This document shows, in pieces, positions 45,701-54,473 of a DNA stretch of 64,000 bases (its first letter is position 1; each line of letters opens with the position of its first letter). Location: positions 2,170,001-2,234,000 of the forward strand of contig CAWEDV010000001.1 in the NCBI GenBank assembly GCA_963807975.1, given 5' to 3'. The position numbers were made by a program, and so were the translations under genes. The notes under the pieces were generated by a model. It did no database searches. It was not told where the DNA came from and saw only the letters and a program-made list of their open reading frames with translations. This DNA comes from JAACFF01 sp963807975. GTDB lineage: Bacteria > Chloroflexota > Anaerolineae > Promineifilales > Promineifilaceae.

Positions 45701-47599
45701 GTGAATAAAGGGTCAAAACATAGATTGGGACTATTTCTGGGCGTTGCAATACTGGCGATCACTTTTGTCGGGTCTATCTTGTGGCCGGTGTTGACAGCCG
45801 GCGTGCGTGCCGGTATTGCGCAGGATGTGGTTTTCTATTCCTATCTCCCTTTTTTGTCCGGTGCAGAACGCGGCGGAAACAGGCCGCCTCTGCCGTCCCA
45901 GACAGCAACGCAGATTTCGACAGCGACGGCTACGCAGATGGTAATGCAGACACCGACCGCAACGGCTGCCGTGACGGTCGCTGCTACGCATATAGGTACG
46001 GCTGCGGCAAATCCAACAGCAACACAAACGCCAACAGCAACACAAACGCCAACAGCGACGGCAACAACATCACTAACCCCAACAACAACCTCCACAGCAA
46101 CGTCGACGCCAACAGCAACACAAACGCCAACAGCGACGACAACGCCAACAACAACAGCAACTCAAACGAACACACCAATCCCCACGCCAACATTGACCCC
46201 AACGCCAACATCTACGCCACTTCCCCCTGATGGTAAGAATAATCCACCGCAAATAGTTACGGGTGAGATCGCTTTCAGCAAGAGGCTGATTGGCGAGGGC
46301 GTGCGCCAGGCCCATGCCGTCGTGGCGGCGGACTACGATGGGGATGGGGACAACGATGTCGCAGCCACGGATTTCATTAACAGCCGAGTGCTTTACTATG
46401 AGAATCAAAACGGTGAATTCGCAGAAAGCGAGTTGGACGAAAATCTGGGCGGGGCATATCCGGCCCATACGGGTGATGTTGACCTCGACGGCGATATGGA
46501 TATCATAGCCGGCGGTTACAATGTAGACACCCTCGTCTGGTATCGTAACGACGGAGGAAATGAGTTCCAGCGTTTCGTGATCGATAGCACTGCGAATGGT
46601 GCTCATTCCATTATTACCAATGATCTGGACGAAGATGGCGACGTCGATTTTGTTACATCCTGGCAAGATGGCAATACGATTGCCTGGTATGAAAATGATG
46701 GGGCTTTGAATTTTGCGAAGCATATCATTGACCAGAAGGCCATCGAAGCCAAGCGGGCTGAGGTTGGCGATCTCGATGGAGATGGCGATAAGGATATTAT
46801 CTCGGCCAGTTATGGTAACGATGAAGTGGCCTGGTTCAAAAACGACGGGCAAGAGAACTTTACCAAGCATGTTATTGATAATTACGCTCATGCCGCCTAC
46901 TATGTTTATCCGGCTGATGTCGATGATGACGGAGACATGGATCTCTTCTCCGCCAACCGTCGGGCGCACACCGTCGCCTGGTATGAAAACGATGGTCAGG
47001 AGAATTTCACCCGCCGTATTGTGGACGATAATTCAGAGCAGGTACGCACGGTGGTCGGGGTGGATATCGATCTTGATGGCGATATTGATGCCCTGGCAGC
47101 CAGCGTTGAGGATGATACGATCGCCTGGCATGAGAATGACGGAGACGGCAATTTTACTAAGCGCATGATCGACCAGAATGCCCTGGGCGCATATGGCGTC
47201 TTCGATATAGATTTTGACCACGACGGTGATATTGATGTGCTGTCCGCCAGCCGTGATTCATTCCAGGTTGCTTTGCACACCCAACTCAAGGCCCATGTGG
47301 CATCCGTCAACAAGAGTGGCACATTACACTTCGATCCGTCAATGCTGCTCACGGTGGACGAGGATGATGGCCCTTGGTACCTAACCTATACGATCAACGA
47401 AAGCCCTAAGCGTGGCGAGATCCGCCTAAGTAACAATCCAACTACCACATTTACTCAGGATGATGTGAATAATGGTCGCGTTACTTATCGCCACGGAGGG
47501 GGGAACCGGTTACAAGATTCGTTCAGCTTCACCGTGGCCGACGGCGGCGAAAATAATGTACAGCCAGCAACGGGGACTTTTACGATAAAAATAAAATAG
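45701..47599 (+). CDS. secreted seven-bladed FG-GAP/VCBS propeller protein with Thr-Pro stalk
   Basis: A protein of about 632 residues from GTG 45701. An N-terminal hydrophobic helix (LGLFLGVAILAITFVGSILW) is followed by a stalk of about 110 residues made of T, P, A and S. Seven propeller blades follow, each with an EF-like calcium site (DYDGDGDND, DVDLDGDMD, DLDEDGDVD, DLDGDGDKD, DVDDDGDMD, DIDLDGDID, DFDHDGDID). A C-terminal cadherin/CSLREA-like beta domain ends GTFTIKIK. It is probably a surface adhesin or glycan-binding protein. A close paralogue lies downstream. Confidence 0.85.
   Translation: MNKGSKHRLGLFLGVAILAITFVGSILWPVLTAGVRAGIAQDVVFYSYLPFLSGAERGGNRPPLPSQTATQISTATATQMVMQTPTATAAVTVAATHIGTAAANPTATQTPTATQTPTATATTSLTPTTTSTATSTPTATQTPTATTTPTTTATQTNTPIPTPTLTPTPTSTPLPPDGKNNPPQIVTGEIAFSKRLIGEGVRQAHAVVAADYDGDGDNDVAATDFINSRVLYYENQNGEFAESELDENLGGAYPAHTGDVDLDGDMDIIAGGYNVDTLVWYRNDGGNEFQRFVIDSTANGAHSIITNDLDEDGDVDFVTSWQDGNTIAWYENDGALNFAKHIIDQKAIEAKRAEVGDLDGDGDKDIISASYGNDEVAWFKNDGQENFTKHVIDNYAHAAYYVYPADVDDDGDMDLFSANRRAHTVAWYENDGQENFTRRIVDDNSEQVRTVVGVDIDLDGDIDALAASVEDDTIAWHENDGDGNFTKRMIDQNALGAYGVFDIDFDHDGDIDVLSASRDSFQVALHTQLKAHVASVNKSGTLHFDPSMLLTVDEDDGPWYLTYTINESPKRGEIRLSNNPTTTFTQDDVNNGRVTYRHGGGNRLQDSFSFTVADGGENNVQPATGTFTIKIK
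46010..46222 (+). repeat. tandem repeats coding the Thr-Pro stalk
   Basis: Short degenerate units of the type CCAACAGCAACACAAACG recur in tandem within the FG-GAP gene, giving TPTATQTPTAT-like protein repeats. Such DNA can change length by slippage, which would alter how far the propeller stands off the cell. Confidence 0.75.
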
Positions 47600-47607
47600 A
47601 CGCAGCA

Positions 47608-47849
47608 GGGCACCGCGCTTATCGCCGTTGGTCTTATATGCTGGTTTGCCAGAGATGTGAGTGATCCGGCAGTCCTACGCGCCATCATATGCTTGGTCAA
47701 GTGATCTCCCATACCGCCGGGCTCATTGTGGCGCTTTAAGGCACCCTTTCGGGAGTGTTGAATACCTTCGGCTGGTCGGCAGTGCTGATCTACCTTGTCC
47801 TTGTTTTAGGATCTGCCTAGCTCTTGTTTATGAAGCTGGTCGATTCATA
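47608..47849 (+). pseudogene. decayed small membrane protein
   Basis: The first frame reads GTALIAVGLICWFARDVSDPAVLRAII. A second frame then reads TAGLIVAL, stop, GTLSGVLNTFGWSAV, then LIYLVLVLGSA, stop, LLFMKLVDS. The hydrophobic pattern with D-P-A and GTLSG..N..GW matches a small two-to-three-helix membrane protein family. One frameshift (near 47,704) and two in-frame stops, both where tyrosine would fit, disable it. The rest of the gap to 48,203 shows only a hairpin repeat. Confidence 0.55.
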
Positions 47850-47883
47850 ATATTCAGCCAACATTCCAATTGACAACCCGTTG

Positions 47884-47908
47884 GCGGGCAAGATTGCATC
47901 TTCCCCGC
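47884..47908. repeat. repeated hairpin, copy 1
   Basis: Arms GCGGGCAAGAT (47884-47894) and ATCTTCCCCGC (47898-47908) have one mismatch and a TGC loop. The same core recurs at 49.9 kb after the second FG-GAP gene. Confidence 0.7.
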
Positions 47909-48203
47909 ATCTGCTTTGGTCCGATCCTTAGCGCAAGAGGATGGTACGCCGTTGTGCTTCTTATTGTTGGAGCAGCAGGTTCACCAGGTGGTCGTGTCAC
48001 AGGCAATCTGCAATCTATTAAAGTTTGCCCGGTATCATGCATCTTTCCATTTCCTTAAGGGGAGACATCCGCTAAAATCAGGGCCGGTTGGCGGCAATCG
48101 GCCCACCACGCGAGCCTTTACTATTAATTTTAAGAATGCCGGTGTCACGGCCGTTTTGTGGCGTTGACAGCAGCGCTGCGTTGGGGCGCTTGGATCGGTG
48201 CAA

Positions 48204-49871
48204 ATGAAGCATAATGAAATAAAGAAAGCAGCTTTGGTTTTCGCAGCATTTAGCCTGATCTTAATCGGGGTTGGATTAATAGTAGGAACTGGGGTACGCG
48301 CCGGCTATGCGGATGATCCTGATGATTTCCTGGCTTTTCTGCCTTATATTACCGGCGAAAAGGGCTCAGGAGGACCGGCCTATACGCCAACGGCGACAGC
48401 AACCGCGATGCCGGGAGCTACAGCGACCATGACCGAGACACCGGAGGTCACACCTACAGCAACTGCCACAGCCACGAAGACGCCTGGTGAGGGAAATGAC
48501 GCGCCGCAGATAGTTTCGGGTGTGATTGATTTTGGCAAACGAGTGCTTGGAGAAGGGGTGCGTCAGGGGCATGCTGTTGTGGCCGCGGATTATGATCAAG
48601 ATGGGGATTACGATATAGCCGCTACCGATTACTTTAACAGCCGCGTGCTCTTTTTCGAGAACCAGGGTGACAACACTACCTTCCAAGAAAGCGAGTTAGA
48701 CGAAGAATTGGGTGGAGCATATCCAGCACATACGGGGGATGTCGATCTTGATGGGGATATGGATATTTTGGCCGGTGGTTATGATGTAGACACCTTCGTT
48801 TGGTATCGTAATGATGGTGGTAACACGTTCTCGCGCGTTGTTATCGATGACAAGGCAGACGGGGCACACTCGATCGTCACCACGGATCTGGACGAGGACG
48901 GGGATATTGACTTTGTGACCTCCTGGCAAGATGGCAGCACCATCGCCTGGTATGAAAATGATGGCAATCTGAACTTTGAGCTGCATATGATCGACAGAAC
49001 GTCTATCGATGCCAAGCGGGCCGAGGTAGCGGATATTGATGGAGATGGGGATAAAGATGTGATCTCGGCCAGCTATGGCAATAATGAAGTGGCTTGGCAC
49101 GAAAACGATGGGCAGGAGAATTTCACCAAGCATGTGATCGACGCCAAGGCTCATGCCGCCTATCACGTCTATCCGGCAGATGTAGATGGTGATGGGGATA
49201 TGGATTTGTTCTCGGCCAACAGGCGGGCGGATACAGTGGCCTGGTATGAGAATGACGGGGACGAGAATTTCGCCAGACGAATTGTGGACGAAAATTCAAT
49301 CCAGGTGCGCGCTGTTCTCGGAGTCGATATGGATCGGGATGGTGATGTGGATGCGCTGGCAGCCAGCGTTAATGATAATACAGTGGCCTGGCACGAGAAT
49401 GACGGGAATGGCAAATTCAAGAAGATGGTCATAGACAAGGAAGCCAAGGGAGCGTATGGTATCTTCGATATCGATTTTGATTTCGATGGGGATGTTGATG
49501 TTCTGTCGATAGGGCGTGATTCCTGGGAGGTGGTGCTTTACACGCAGTTCAAAGCCCTTGAGGCCTCGGTCAGGAAGGGCAAAACGCTGGTCATCGACCA
49601 ATCGCTGCTGCTTACCGTGGACGCGGATGATGGCCCCTCCGATTTAACTTATACGATCACCAAGGCCCCGCAGCAGGGTGAATTGCGCCTGGACAATGAT
49701 CTCCTACCTGCTGGGGGGACGTTTACGCAGGAAAATGTGAATAGTGGGCGCGTGAAGTATGTCCATTACGGCAACAATAAGACACCAGATGAGTTCACGT
49801 TTACCGTGGCTGATGGCGGGGAAGACGGGGTACAACCGGCAAGCGGGATGTTTACGATTAGGATTAAATAA
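48204..49871 (+). CDS. secreted seven-bladed FG-GAP/VCBS propeller protein, paralogue
   Basis: A 555-residue paralogue of the 45.7 kb gene, collinear with it from the signal helix (AALVFAAFSLILIGVGLIVG) to the end (GMFTIRIK). It has the same seven calcium-binding blades (DYDQDGDYD, DVDLDGDMD, DLDEDGDID, DIDGDGDKD, DVDGDGDMD, DMDRDGDVD, DFDFDGDVD). The stalk is much shorter, about 35 residues. The ATG at 48204 is preferred over GTG 48198. It presumably arose by tandem duplication. Confidence 0.85.
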   Translation: MKHNEIKKAALVFAAFSLILIGVGLIVGTGVRAGYADDPDDFLAFLPYITGEKGSGGPAYTPTATATAMPGATATMTETPEVTPTATATATKTPGEGNDAPQIVSGVIDFGKRVLGEGVRQGHAVVAADYDQDGDYDIAATDYFNSRVLFFENQGDNTTFQESELDEELGGAYPAHTGDVDLDGDMDILAGGYDVDTFVWYRNDGGNTFSRVVIDDKADGAHSIVTTDLDEDGDIDFVTSWQDGSTIAWYENDGNLNFELHMIDRTSIDAKRAEVADIDGDGDKDVISASYGNNEVAWHENDGQENFTKHVIDAKAHAAYHVYPADVDGDGDMDLFSANRRADTVAWYENDGDENFARRIVDENSIQVRAVLGVDMDRDGDVDALAASVNDNTVAWHENDGNGKFKKMVIDKEAKGAYGIFDIDFDFDGDVDVLSIGRDSWEVVLYTQFKALEASVRKGKTLVIDQSLLLTVDADDGPSDLTYTITKAPQQGELRLDNDLLPAGGTFTQENVNSGRVKYVHYGNNKTPDEFTFTVADGGEDGVQPASGMFTIRIK

Positions 49872-49924
49872 CCGCAGAATGAATTCCGCAGCTAGATTGT
49901 CAAACATGTTGAAGCATGCTGCTT

Positions 49925-49945
49925 GGGCAAGATTGCATCTTGCCC
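49925..49945. repeat. repeated hairpin, copy 2
   Basis: Perfect 9-base arms GGGCAAGAT (49925-49933) and ATCTTGCCC (49937-49945) with loop TGC stand 54 bases after the FG-GAP paralogue. They match the hairpin after the first FG-GAP region, and may act as a terminator or mobile palindrome. Confidence 0.7.
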
Positions 49946-50078
49946 TACATGGCTAGGGCCGAATGATGATGGACATATGGATTCCTCCGGGTAGGGTGCC
50001 GACGTTGTGAACGAACAGTTCCTCGAATTGGATGGTGATGGAGCCGGCGAAGAGATGTGGAGGATAAATGGTGAGTTG

Positions 50079-50440
50079 TTATTGGGGGAGCCTGTATGCG
50101 CCTTCAATAAGCTGGCGTAGCTCTTGAACGAATCGGGCGGCGGGTGCTCCGTCGACGGTATCGTGATCGATGCTCACCGTCATGTTCAAAAACTCACGAA
50201 TCATGATCTGGTCCTCGATTACGGCTGGCTTCCTGGCGATGGAGCTTTAGGTGACGGTCAAGTTGGCCAGCATCAAAGGAGTAGCGCCAGGAGCGAGCGA
50301 TGGGATCAGTGATAATGAATTCAGCTACAAGGGGGAAAAATCAAAGGCCCAGGCGGTAGAATTCGTTGGCATTGCCGTGAATCTTGATGTGGGGCACGCT
50401 GGAAAGCGCCTGGTGAAACAGTGTGCTTTTCTTTTCATTA
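50079..50440 (-). pseudogene. remnant of 2-oxoacid dehydrogenase E2 (acyltransferase) C-terminus
   Basis: On the minus strand the last 55 codons read SSIARKPAVIEDQIMIREFLN, then MTVSIDHDTVDGAPAARFVQ, then ELRQLIEGAYRLPQ and stop. This is the catalytic HxxxDG region of E2 acyltransferases (SIDHDTVDG). Immediately upstream the same frame has TPLMLANLTVT and a TAA stop, and further upstream plausible coding lies in a different frame (HIKIHGNANEFYRLGL). So the gene is broken by at least one stop and one shift. No E1 or E3 gene is near. Confidence 0.7.
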
Positions 50441-50603
50441 CACTTTTCCTCATAGATGGTGCGAACTAAGACAGCTGAATCAGTGCTGGGTCGCTCCCTA
50501 GTTGGCAGCTGCCGGGACAGCCATGTAGTGCTGAGTATATATCATACCCGATCGAGTAGGGCGAGAAAGGGCACAGATCCGCTGGCATACTCCGGTGTGC
50601 CCA

Positions 50604-50638
50604 AAAATTGGTTCAATCTTCGAGATTGAACCAATTTT
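50604..50638. terminator. hairpin, second member of the 13.8 kb family
   Basis: Perfect 16-base arms AAAATTGGTTCAATCT (50604-50619) and AGATTGAACCAATTTT (50623-50638) with a TCG loop. The core GGTTCAATCT/AGATTGAACC equals that of the hairpin at 13,769-13,791. It isolates the D-lactate dehydrogenase gene from the decayed region before it. Confidence 0.75.
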
Positions 50639-50763
50639 ATTCTCAAGAATTGACAATCCGCCAACCTATCCTAAACTAAATGTTAATCCTTGCCGCACAT
50701 TTTTGGTTTATAGTAAAGTGGGCAATGTGATATTGACAGCCGTAAAAGGAGATCGTGGCGATT

Positions 50764-51804
50764 ATGAAAGTGGCTTTGTTTGCGACGAAAGGTTATGACA
50801 AGGAATCATTTACGAAGGTAAACGAAACATTTGGGCACGAAATATCTTTTTACGAACCGAAGCTGACGCCGGATACGGCCGTGCTTGCTGCCGGCTATGA
50901 AGCGGTTTGCGTCTTTGTCAACGACCAGGTGACACGAGAGACGATCGTACAGTTAGCAGCCGGAGGTACAAAGGTCATCGCCACGCGCAGCGCCGGCTAT
51001 AACCAAATTGACCTGCAGGCGGCGGAAGAATTAGGGTTAACCGTGGTGCGTGTCCCCGCATATTCAGTCAATGCCGTCTCAGAATTCACCGTGGGGCTGA
51101 TATTGACCTTAGGACGGCAGATTCATCGCGCCTATAACCGCGTACGGGACAATAATTTCGAGTTGGACGGTTTGCAGGGGATTGAACTGTGTGAGAAGAC
51201 CATCGGTGTTTTTGGTACGGGGCGCATCGGCGTGTCCGTGCTGCGTAATCTTTCTGGTTTTGGGGCCAAGCTGCTGGCTTATGATATCTTCCACAACCCG
51301 GAGGCTGCAGAACTGGCCACCTATGTGGACGATCCGGTAGAGCTGGCCAGCCAATGCGACATCATCACCCTGCACATGCCGCTGACGCCGGACACGCAGC
51401 ATATCATCAACGCCACGACCATCCCACTCTTGAAAGATGGCGTCTTCATCGTCAATACCAGCCGCGGCGCGCTGTTGGATACGGAAGCGGTCGTCGAAGG
51501 CTTGAAGTCGGGCAAGATCGGCTACCTGGCCATCGACGTTTACGAGGTTGAGGGGGATCTCTTCTTCCAAGATCTGTCGAACCAGGTCGTAAAGGATGAT
51601 GTCTTTTCGCGCCTCCTCACCTTCCCCAACGTGCTGGTCACAGGCCACCAGGCCTTTCTAACACAGCGAGCCCTGGGCAATATTGCGGAGACAACATTAA
51701 GCAATTTAAGCCAAATTGAAGAAACGGGGCAATCAGAGAATGTGGTGCTCTATGAAGAGATCAAGGGCAATGGCGTCGGCACCCTAGGCAAGGTGGGTGA
51801 CTGA
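50764..51804 (+). CDS. D-lactate dehydrogenase-like 2-hydroxyacid dehydrogenase
   Basis: A 346-residue NAD-dependent enzyme. The N-terminal substrate domain begins MKVALFATKGYDKESF. The NAD motif is GTGRIGVSVLRNLSGFG, and the catalytic set includes the arginine in NTSRGALLD, the glutamate region and the histidine in VTGHQAFLTQRAL. These match fermentative D-LDH (LdhA), reducing pyruvate to D-lactate. An AAAAGGAG site is nearer GTG 50755 (3-base gap), but ATG 50764 fits the family; either is possible. A DUF1858 gene faces it downstream. Confidence 0.9.
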   Translation: MKVALFATKGYDKESFTKVNETFGHEISFYEPKLTPDTAVLAAGYEAVCVFVNDQVTRETIVQLAAGGTKVIATRSAGYNQIDLQAAEELGLTVVRVPAYSVNAVSEFTVGLILTLGRQIHRAYNRVRDNNFELDGLQGIELCEKTIGVFGTGRIGVSVLRNLSGFGAKLLAYDIFHNPEAAELATYVDDPVELASQCDIITLHMPLTPDTQHIINATTIPLLKDGVFIVNTSRGALLDTEAVVEGLKSGKIGYLAIDVYEVEGDLFFQDLSNQVVKDDVFSRLLTFPNVLVTGHQAFLTQRALGNIAETTLSNLSQIEETGQSENVVLYEEIKGNGVGTLGKVGD

Positions 51805-51852
51805 TATTGCTAATGGTCAGAAAGCGATCCATCGATTGAGCACTGCACTCCC

Positions 51853-52065
51853 TTAACCACCGGCCGCTTCTCGGTCGATGGCTTGCTGCAGTTCAGCGAC
51901 AAAATCATCCACAGGAAGCTTGTAAACCTCAGCCGCTTCAGTCACCGAGTAAAGATGTGAGACCGGACAGCCCACGCAGGCTATATTGCGATGTGTAAAA
52001 ACGTCGGCCGTTTGGGGCCAGTAAGACGCCACATCTTCTGATTTCTCGGTGATGTAGGCAAACAT
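51853..52065 (-). CDS. DUF1858 / hybrid-cluster-associated redox disulfide protein
   Basis: A 70-residue protein with the characteristic NIACVGCPVSHLYSVTEAAEVY segment, in which two cysteines (CVGC) form a redox-active pair. Family members occur alone or fused to larger proteins and are often near nitrosative-stress or anaerobic genes. Here it follows a D-lactate dehydrogenase in convergent orientation. The start codon is the ATG at 52065. Confidence 0.8.
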   Translation of the reverse strand: MFAYITEKSEDVASYWPQTADVFTHRNIACVGCPVSHLYSVTEAAEVYKLPVDDFVAELQQAIDREAAGG

Positions 52066-52161
52066 GCCTCAATAGCAATAGGGAATTCTGACGGAGCGAA
52101 AGAGCCACCATACCTGGGTTTGAAGGAGCGAGCGATCAATGAAATAACTGGTTGTTCTGGT

Positions 52162-52527
52162 TCAAGCGAAACGAACCACGACGCGGTTATTTTTTTCGTC
52201 GATGACCTCAATACCTAGAAGCGTGCCTTCTAGATTGCGATAGACCCAGACAATGGTGGGTACGTCGATGTTCACCGATTCACTCTCGTCCCCTCCGGTG
52301 GTGATGGTTAGGAAACCTTTGTGTTTGAAAATGCCTCGATGTTTAGAGTCATAATCGATAGCCTCCAAAGGGGCCGTGTCCTGGGGAGGCTCAGAGTGCA
52401 AGAAATCAGAACCAGCTATGATATTGACCGGCTGCCCTTTGAAACTCTGCAGAAGCTCCTCAAAGAACGTCTGCCAACGATATTTGGGCAGGTTTTCGGT
52501 TTGAAATCGATTGGGATCGTCAGACAT
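52162..52527 (-). CDS. DUF5335-like hypothetical protein
   Basis: A 121-residue soluble protein with YRWQTFFEELLQSFKGQPVNII near residue 16, then DVPTIVWVYRNLEGTLLGIEVIDEKNNRVVVRF, the pattern of DUF5335 proteins found in many soil bacteria. There are no catalytic residues to name. A GGAG-type ribosome site (minus strand) lies just before ATG 52527. Confidence 0.65.
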   Translation of the reverse strand: MSDDPNRFQTENLPKYRWQTFFEELLQSFKGQPVNIIAGSDFLHSEPPQDTAPLEAIDYDSKHRGIFKHKGFLTITTGGDESESVNIDVPTIVWVYRNLEGTLLGIEVIDEKNNRVVVRFA

Positions 52528-52770
52528 AGTGCACTCCTTCTTATTAGTTTAACTGCTAACATTTTAACAGATTACGGGCAAGTAGGAACATATAATTTAG
52601 AACTGGGAACGAGAATAGACAAGAACGTGTCTAGACTGAGCATGGCAGCCTGAATTCAACGCTCTGGTTGGGATGTGTAGAATTGGACATTTTTAGTTAT
52701 TGACATAGATAGAACTTATGTTCTATATTTGAAGAGCGGTTTTTGAGCGGAAACTTTTTCCCCGCCGCCG

Positions 52771-52819
52771 CTTACTGCTTACTGCTTACTGTTTATAGTT
52801 AACAGCTAACCAATTACCA
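52771..52819 (+). repeat. heptanucleotide array 4
   Basis: Seven 7-base units: three CTTACTG in a row, then TTTATAG, TTAACAG, CTAACCA, ATTACCA. It occupies the gap before the small winged-helix gene. Apart from this array, the 52,528-52,836 gap holds nothing recognisable. Confidence 0.8.
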
Positions 52820-52836
52820 AGGAGCATAATGCAAAT

Positions 52837-53124
52837 ATGAGTTTGGGTGGGGGATCGACGGCGATGCCGAATGTGATTTTTGAGGCCATCCCAAAGATGA
52901 GCACGGCCGAAGTGCTGTGCACCTTGATCCTGGTCAGAGAAACGTATGGCTGTGACCGGCGCCAGGCGCGGGTGAGCTACAGCGATTTTATGCGGTGTAC
53001 AGGCATTGGCAGCAAGGCCACAGTGGCCCCTGCCCTGGAAGCGATTGAAGCGCGGGGATTTTTCCGTCGCACGGAGGAGCGCAGCGAGTGGGAGGTTTGT
53101 GAGATTGGAGAAAGAAGGATTTAG
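52837..53124 (+). CDS. small winged-helix protein (phage replication O-like N-terminus)
   Basis: A 95-residue protein with TAEVLCTLILVRETYGCDRRQARVSYSDFM, then RCTGIGSKATVAPALEAIEARGFFRR. This is the DNA-binding winged-helix pattern of DnaD/O-protein-type replication initiators (T.LILIRETFG..R....S...LA..TG.S..TV..ALE.L..RG). It lacks the rest of an initiator, so it may be a domesticated or truncated element. The ribosome site is GGAG at 52,821-52,824, rather far from the ATG. Confidence 0.5.
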   Translation: MSLGGGSTAMPNVIFEAIPKMSTAEVLCTLILVRETYGCDRRQARVSYSDFMRCTGIGSKATVAPALEAIEARGFFRRTEERSEWEVCEIGERRI

Positions 53125-53166
53125 CGGGGAAGGAAACATTCAACAAAAGACGAAAAACTGAAATTA

Positions 53167-53208
53167 TTGCTCACTGTCTCCTGCTCACTGATGACAGCTA
53201 ACTGTTCA
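53167..53208 (+). repeat. heptanucleotide array 5
   Basis: Six 7-base units (TTGCTCA, CTGTCTC, CTGCTCA, CTGATGA, CAGCTAA, CTGTTCA) between the winged-helix gene and the broken lipoprotein gene. More degenerate than the others, but period seven is kept. Confidence 0.65.
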
Positions 53209-53263
53209 GGGCTTCATCGATGTCCATGAAGCGGCCAATCTAACGATAAAGGGTGAATTGTCA

Positions 53264-53886
53264 ATGAAGAAAAATCTCCTGTTTGTAGTGACGCTGTTAA
53301 TACTAACCTCGCTGGCATGTGGGCAGCTGGTTGTGCCGCTGCAGGAGATGGGCGTTGGATCAGGCCCGGCTGGTGGCGCAGACGCGCCGCAGCAGGAGGC
53401 GCAGTAGCCGCTGGCGACCTTGGCCCCGCTGCGGGAAGGCGGCGCTGAGGAAGTTGACCTGGGCGCCGAAGAGCAGGCCGGTGTACCGGCGGAGCAGAAG
53501 GTGACGGTCAGTGATATCGCCAGTTCGCTGCAGTATGCGGTTTATTTAGGCGAGAGCCTGGAAAGTGACAGTGATCAGGTCGCCGACCTCGTGGCAGACG
53601 GCCGTTTGATTGGCCTGCGCTTCACGATCAGAAATGAAGATGATCAGGCGCATACCTTCATCGGGCTGGAAATCGTCGACGACAATGGAGAGCGCTACAG
53701 CTATGTGGTCGATGTCCTGGCGAAGAAGAAGCTCGTGAACTGGTTGAATTGGTGCCCGGAGAGGTGGTGACCTGTACGGCGATTTATGATGTGCCCGATG
53801 AGGCAGCGGGATTACAAGCAGTTTTCACCGATGTGAGCTCGCTCGGGGGAGAAGAGCAGAACCTAGAACTGGGCATTGGGAACTAG
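53264..53886 (+). pseudogene. DUF4352-like lipoprotein broken by a TAG and a frameshift
   Basis: From ATG 53264 a signal peptide with lipobox (LLILTSLACGQ) leads to ADAPQQEAQ and a TAG at 53405-53407. The same frame then continues (PLATLAPLREGGAEEVDLGA ... LIGLRFTIRNEDDQAHTFIGLEIVDDNGERYSYVVDV) to about 53,730, where a shift at a GAAGAAGAAG tract moves the protein to another frame (ARELVELVPGEVVTCTAIYDVPDEAAGLQAV...). It ends at 53886. The rebuilt protein would be a roughly 205-residue lipoprotein with a DUF4352/immunoglobulin-like domain. Confidence 0.75.
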
Positions 53887-53960
53887 GAACCGAACAACAA
53901 ATCAAAATTAGGCGCCTGAAGGATAGTCGGGTGGCAAAATACACCTTCTTAATCACAGGG

Positions 53961-54473
53961 ATGGCGGCGATTGCGGCTCTTGATGGGAATAAGGCCCTGC
54001 TTGGCGCGACCGGCTTCGGCTAAGCTCCCTGGTCCGCGGCCTATGTTTTTACGCGCAGCGCAGGCAAGTGGCAGGAGCAGCAGAAGTTGCTGCCCGCTGA
54101 CCGAGATCTCTATGATCTCTTTCGGCACTCCGTGGCCGTTTACTAGGATACGATAGTCGTTGGCGCGCCCGGCCTGGTCTTTATTTGGTATGACGCCGGT
54201 CCCGGTTCAGCCCATATCTTCCGCCGCGAGGGATCTGTCTGGTGCGAACAGCAGAGTATCACCCCTGCCGCCCATGGCGAGCGCAGCGATCATTTCGGCT
54301 TCGCGCTCGCGCTACATAAGGACACGCTGCTGCTCGGCGCCCCCAAAACGGACGTCGGTCCCCAGCTCAGCCAGGGGCAGGCCTACATAGTCGCACGTCG
54401 CTATCCGCCAAGGGTCTTTTTGCCGGCGTTTGCGCATGGGAAACAGATAGCAGATAACAAAAACCATGTCTAG
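53961..54473 (+). pseudogene. FG-GAP repeat protein remnant with two in-frame stops
   Basis: One frame reads ALDGNKALLGATGFG, stop, APWSAAYVFTRSAGKWQEQQ, then KLLPADRDLYDLFRHSVAVY, stop, DTIVVGAPG ... SAHIFRREGSVWCEQQSITP ... DHFGFALALHKDTLLLGAP. This is the AYVF-W-EQ-L-DHFG-SVA-LVGAP pattern of FG-GAP beta-propellers, a family different from the DxDxDG propellers upstream. Both stops (TAA near 54,018 and TAG near 54,135) lie in otherwise intact coding sequence. It ends inside heptamer array 6. Confidence 0.7.

Noticed and set aside
46073..46969. 298-residue minus-strand frame opposite the first FG-GAP gene
   Set aside because: It is the mirror of the repetitive Thr-Pro stalk and DxDxDG blades; composition (I-rich, then WRW-rich) is that of an antisense shadow, with no homology.
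48366..49601. Several minus-strand frames opposite the second FG-GAP gene
   Set aside because: They repeat the same antisense pattern as in the paralogue and follow from its codon bias.
53961..54473. FG-GAP remnant as an extra exon or fusion with the lipoprotein gene
   Set aside because: The families differ, an untranslated gap with stops separates them, and the FG-GAP frame has its own two stops.
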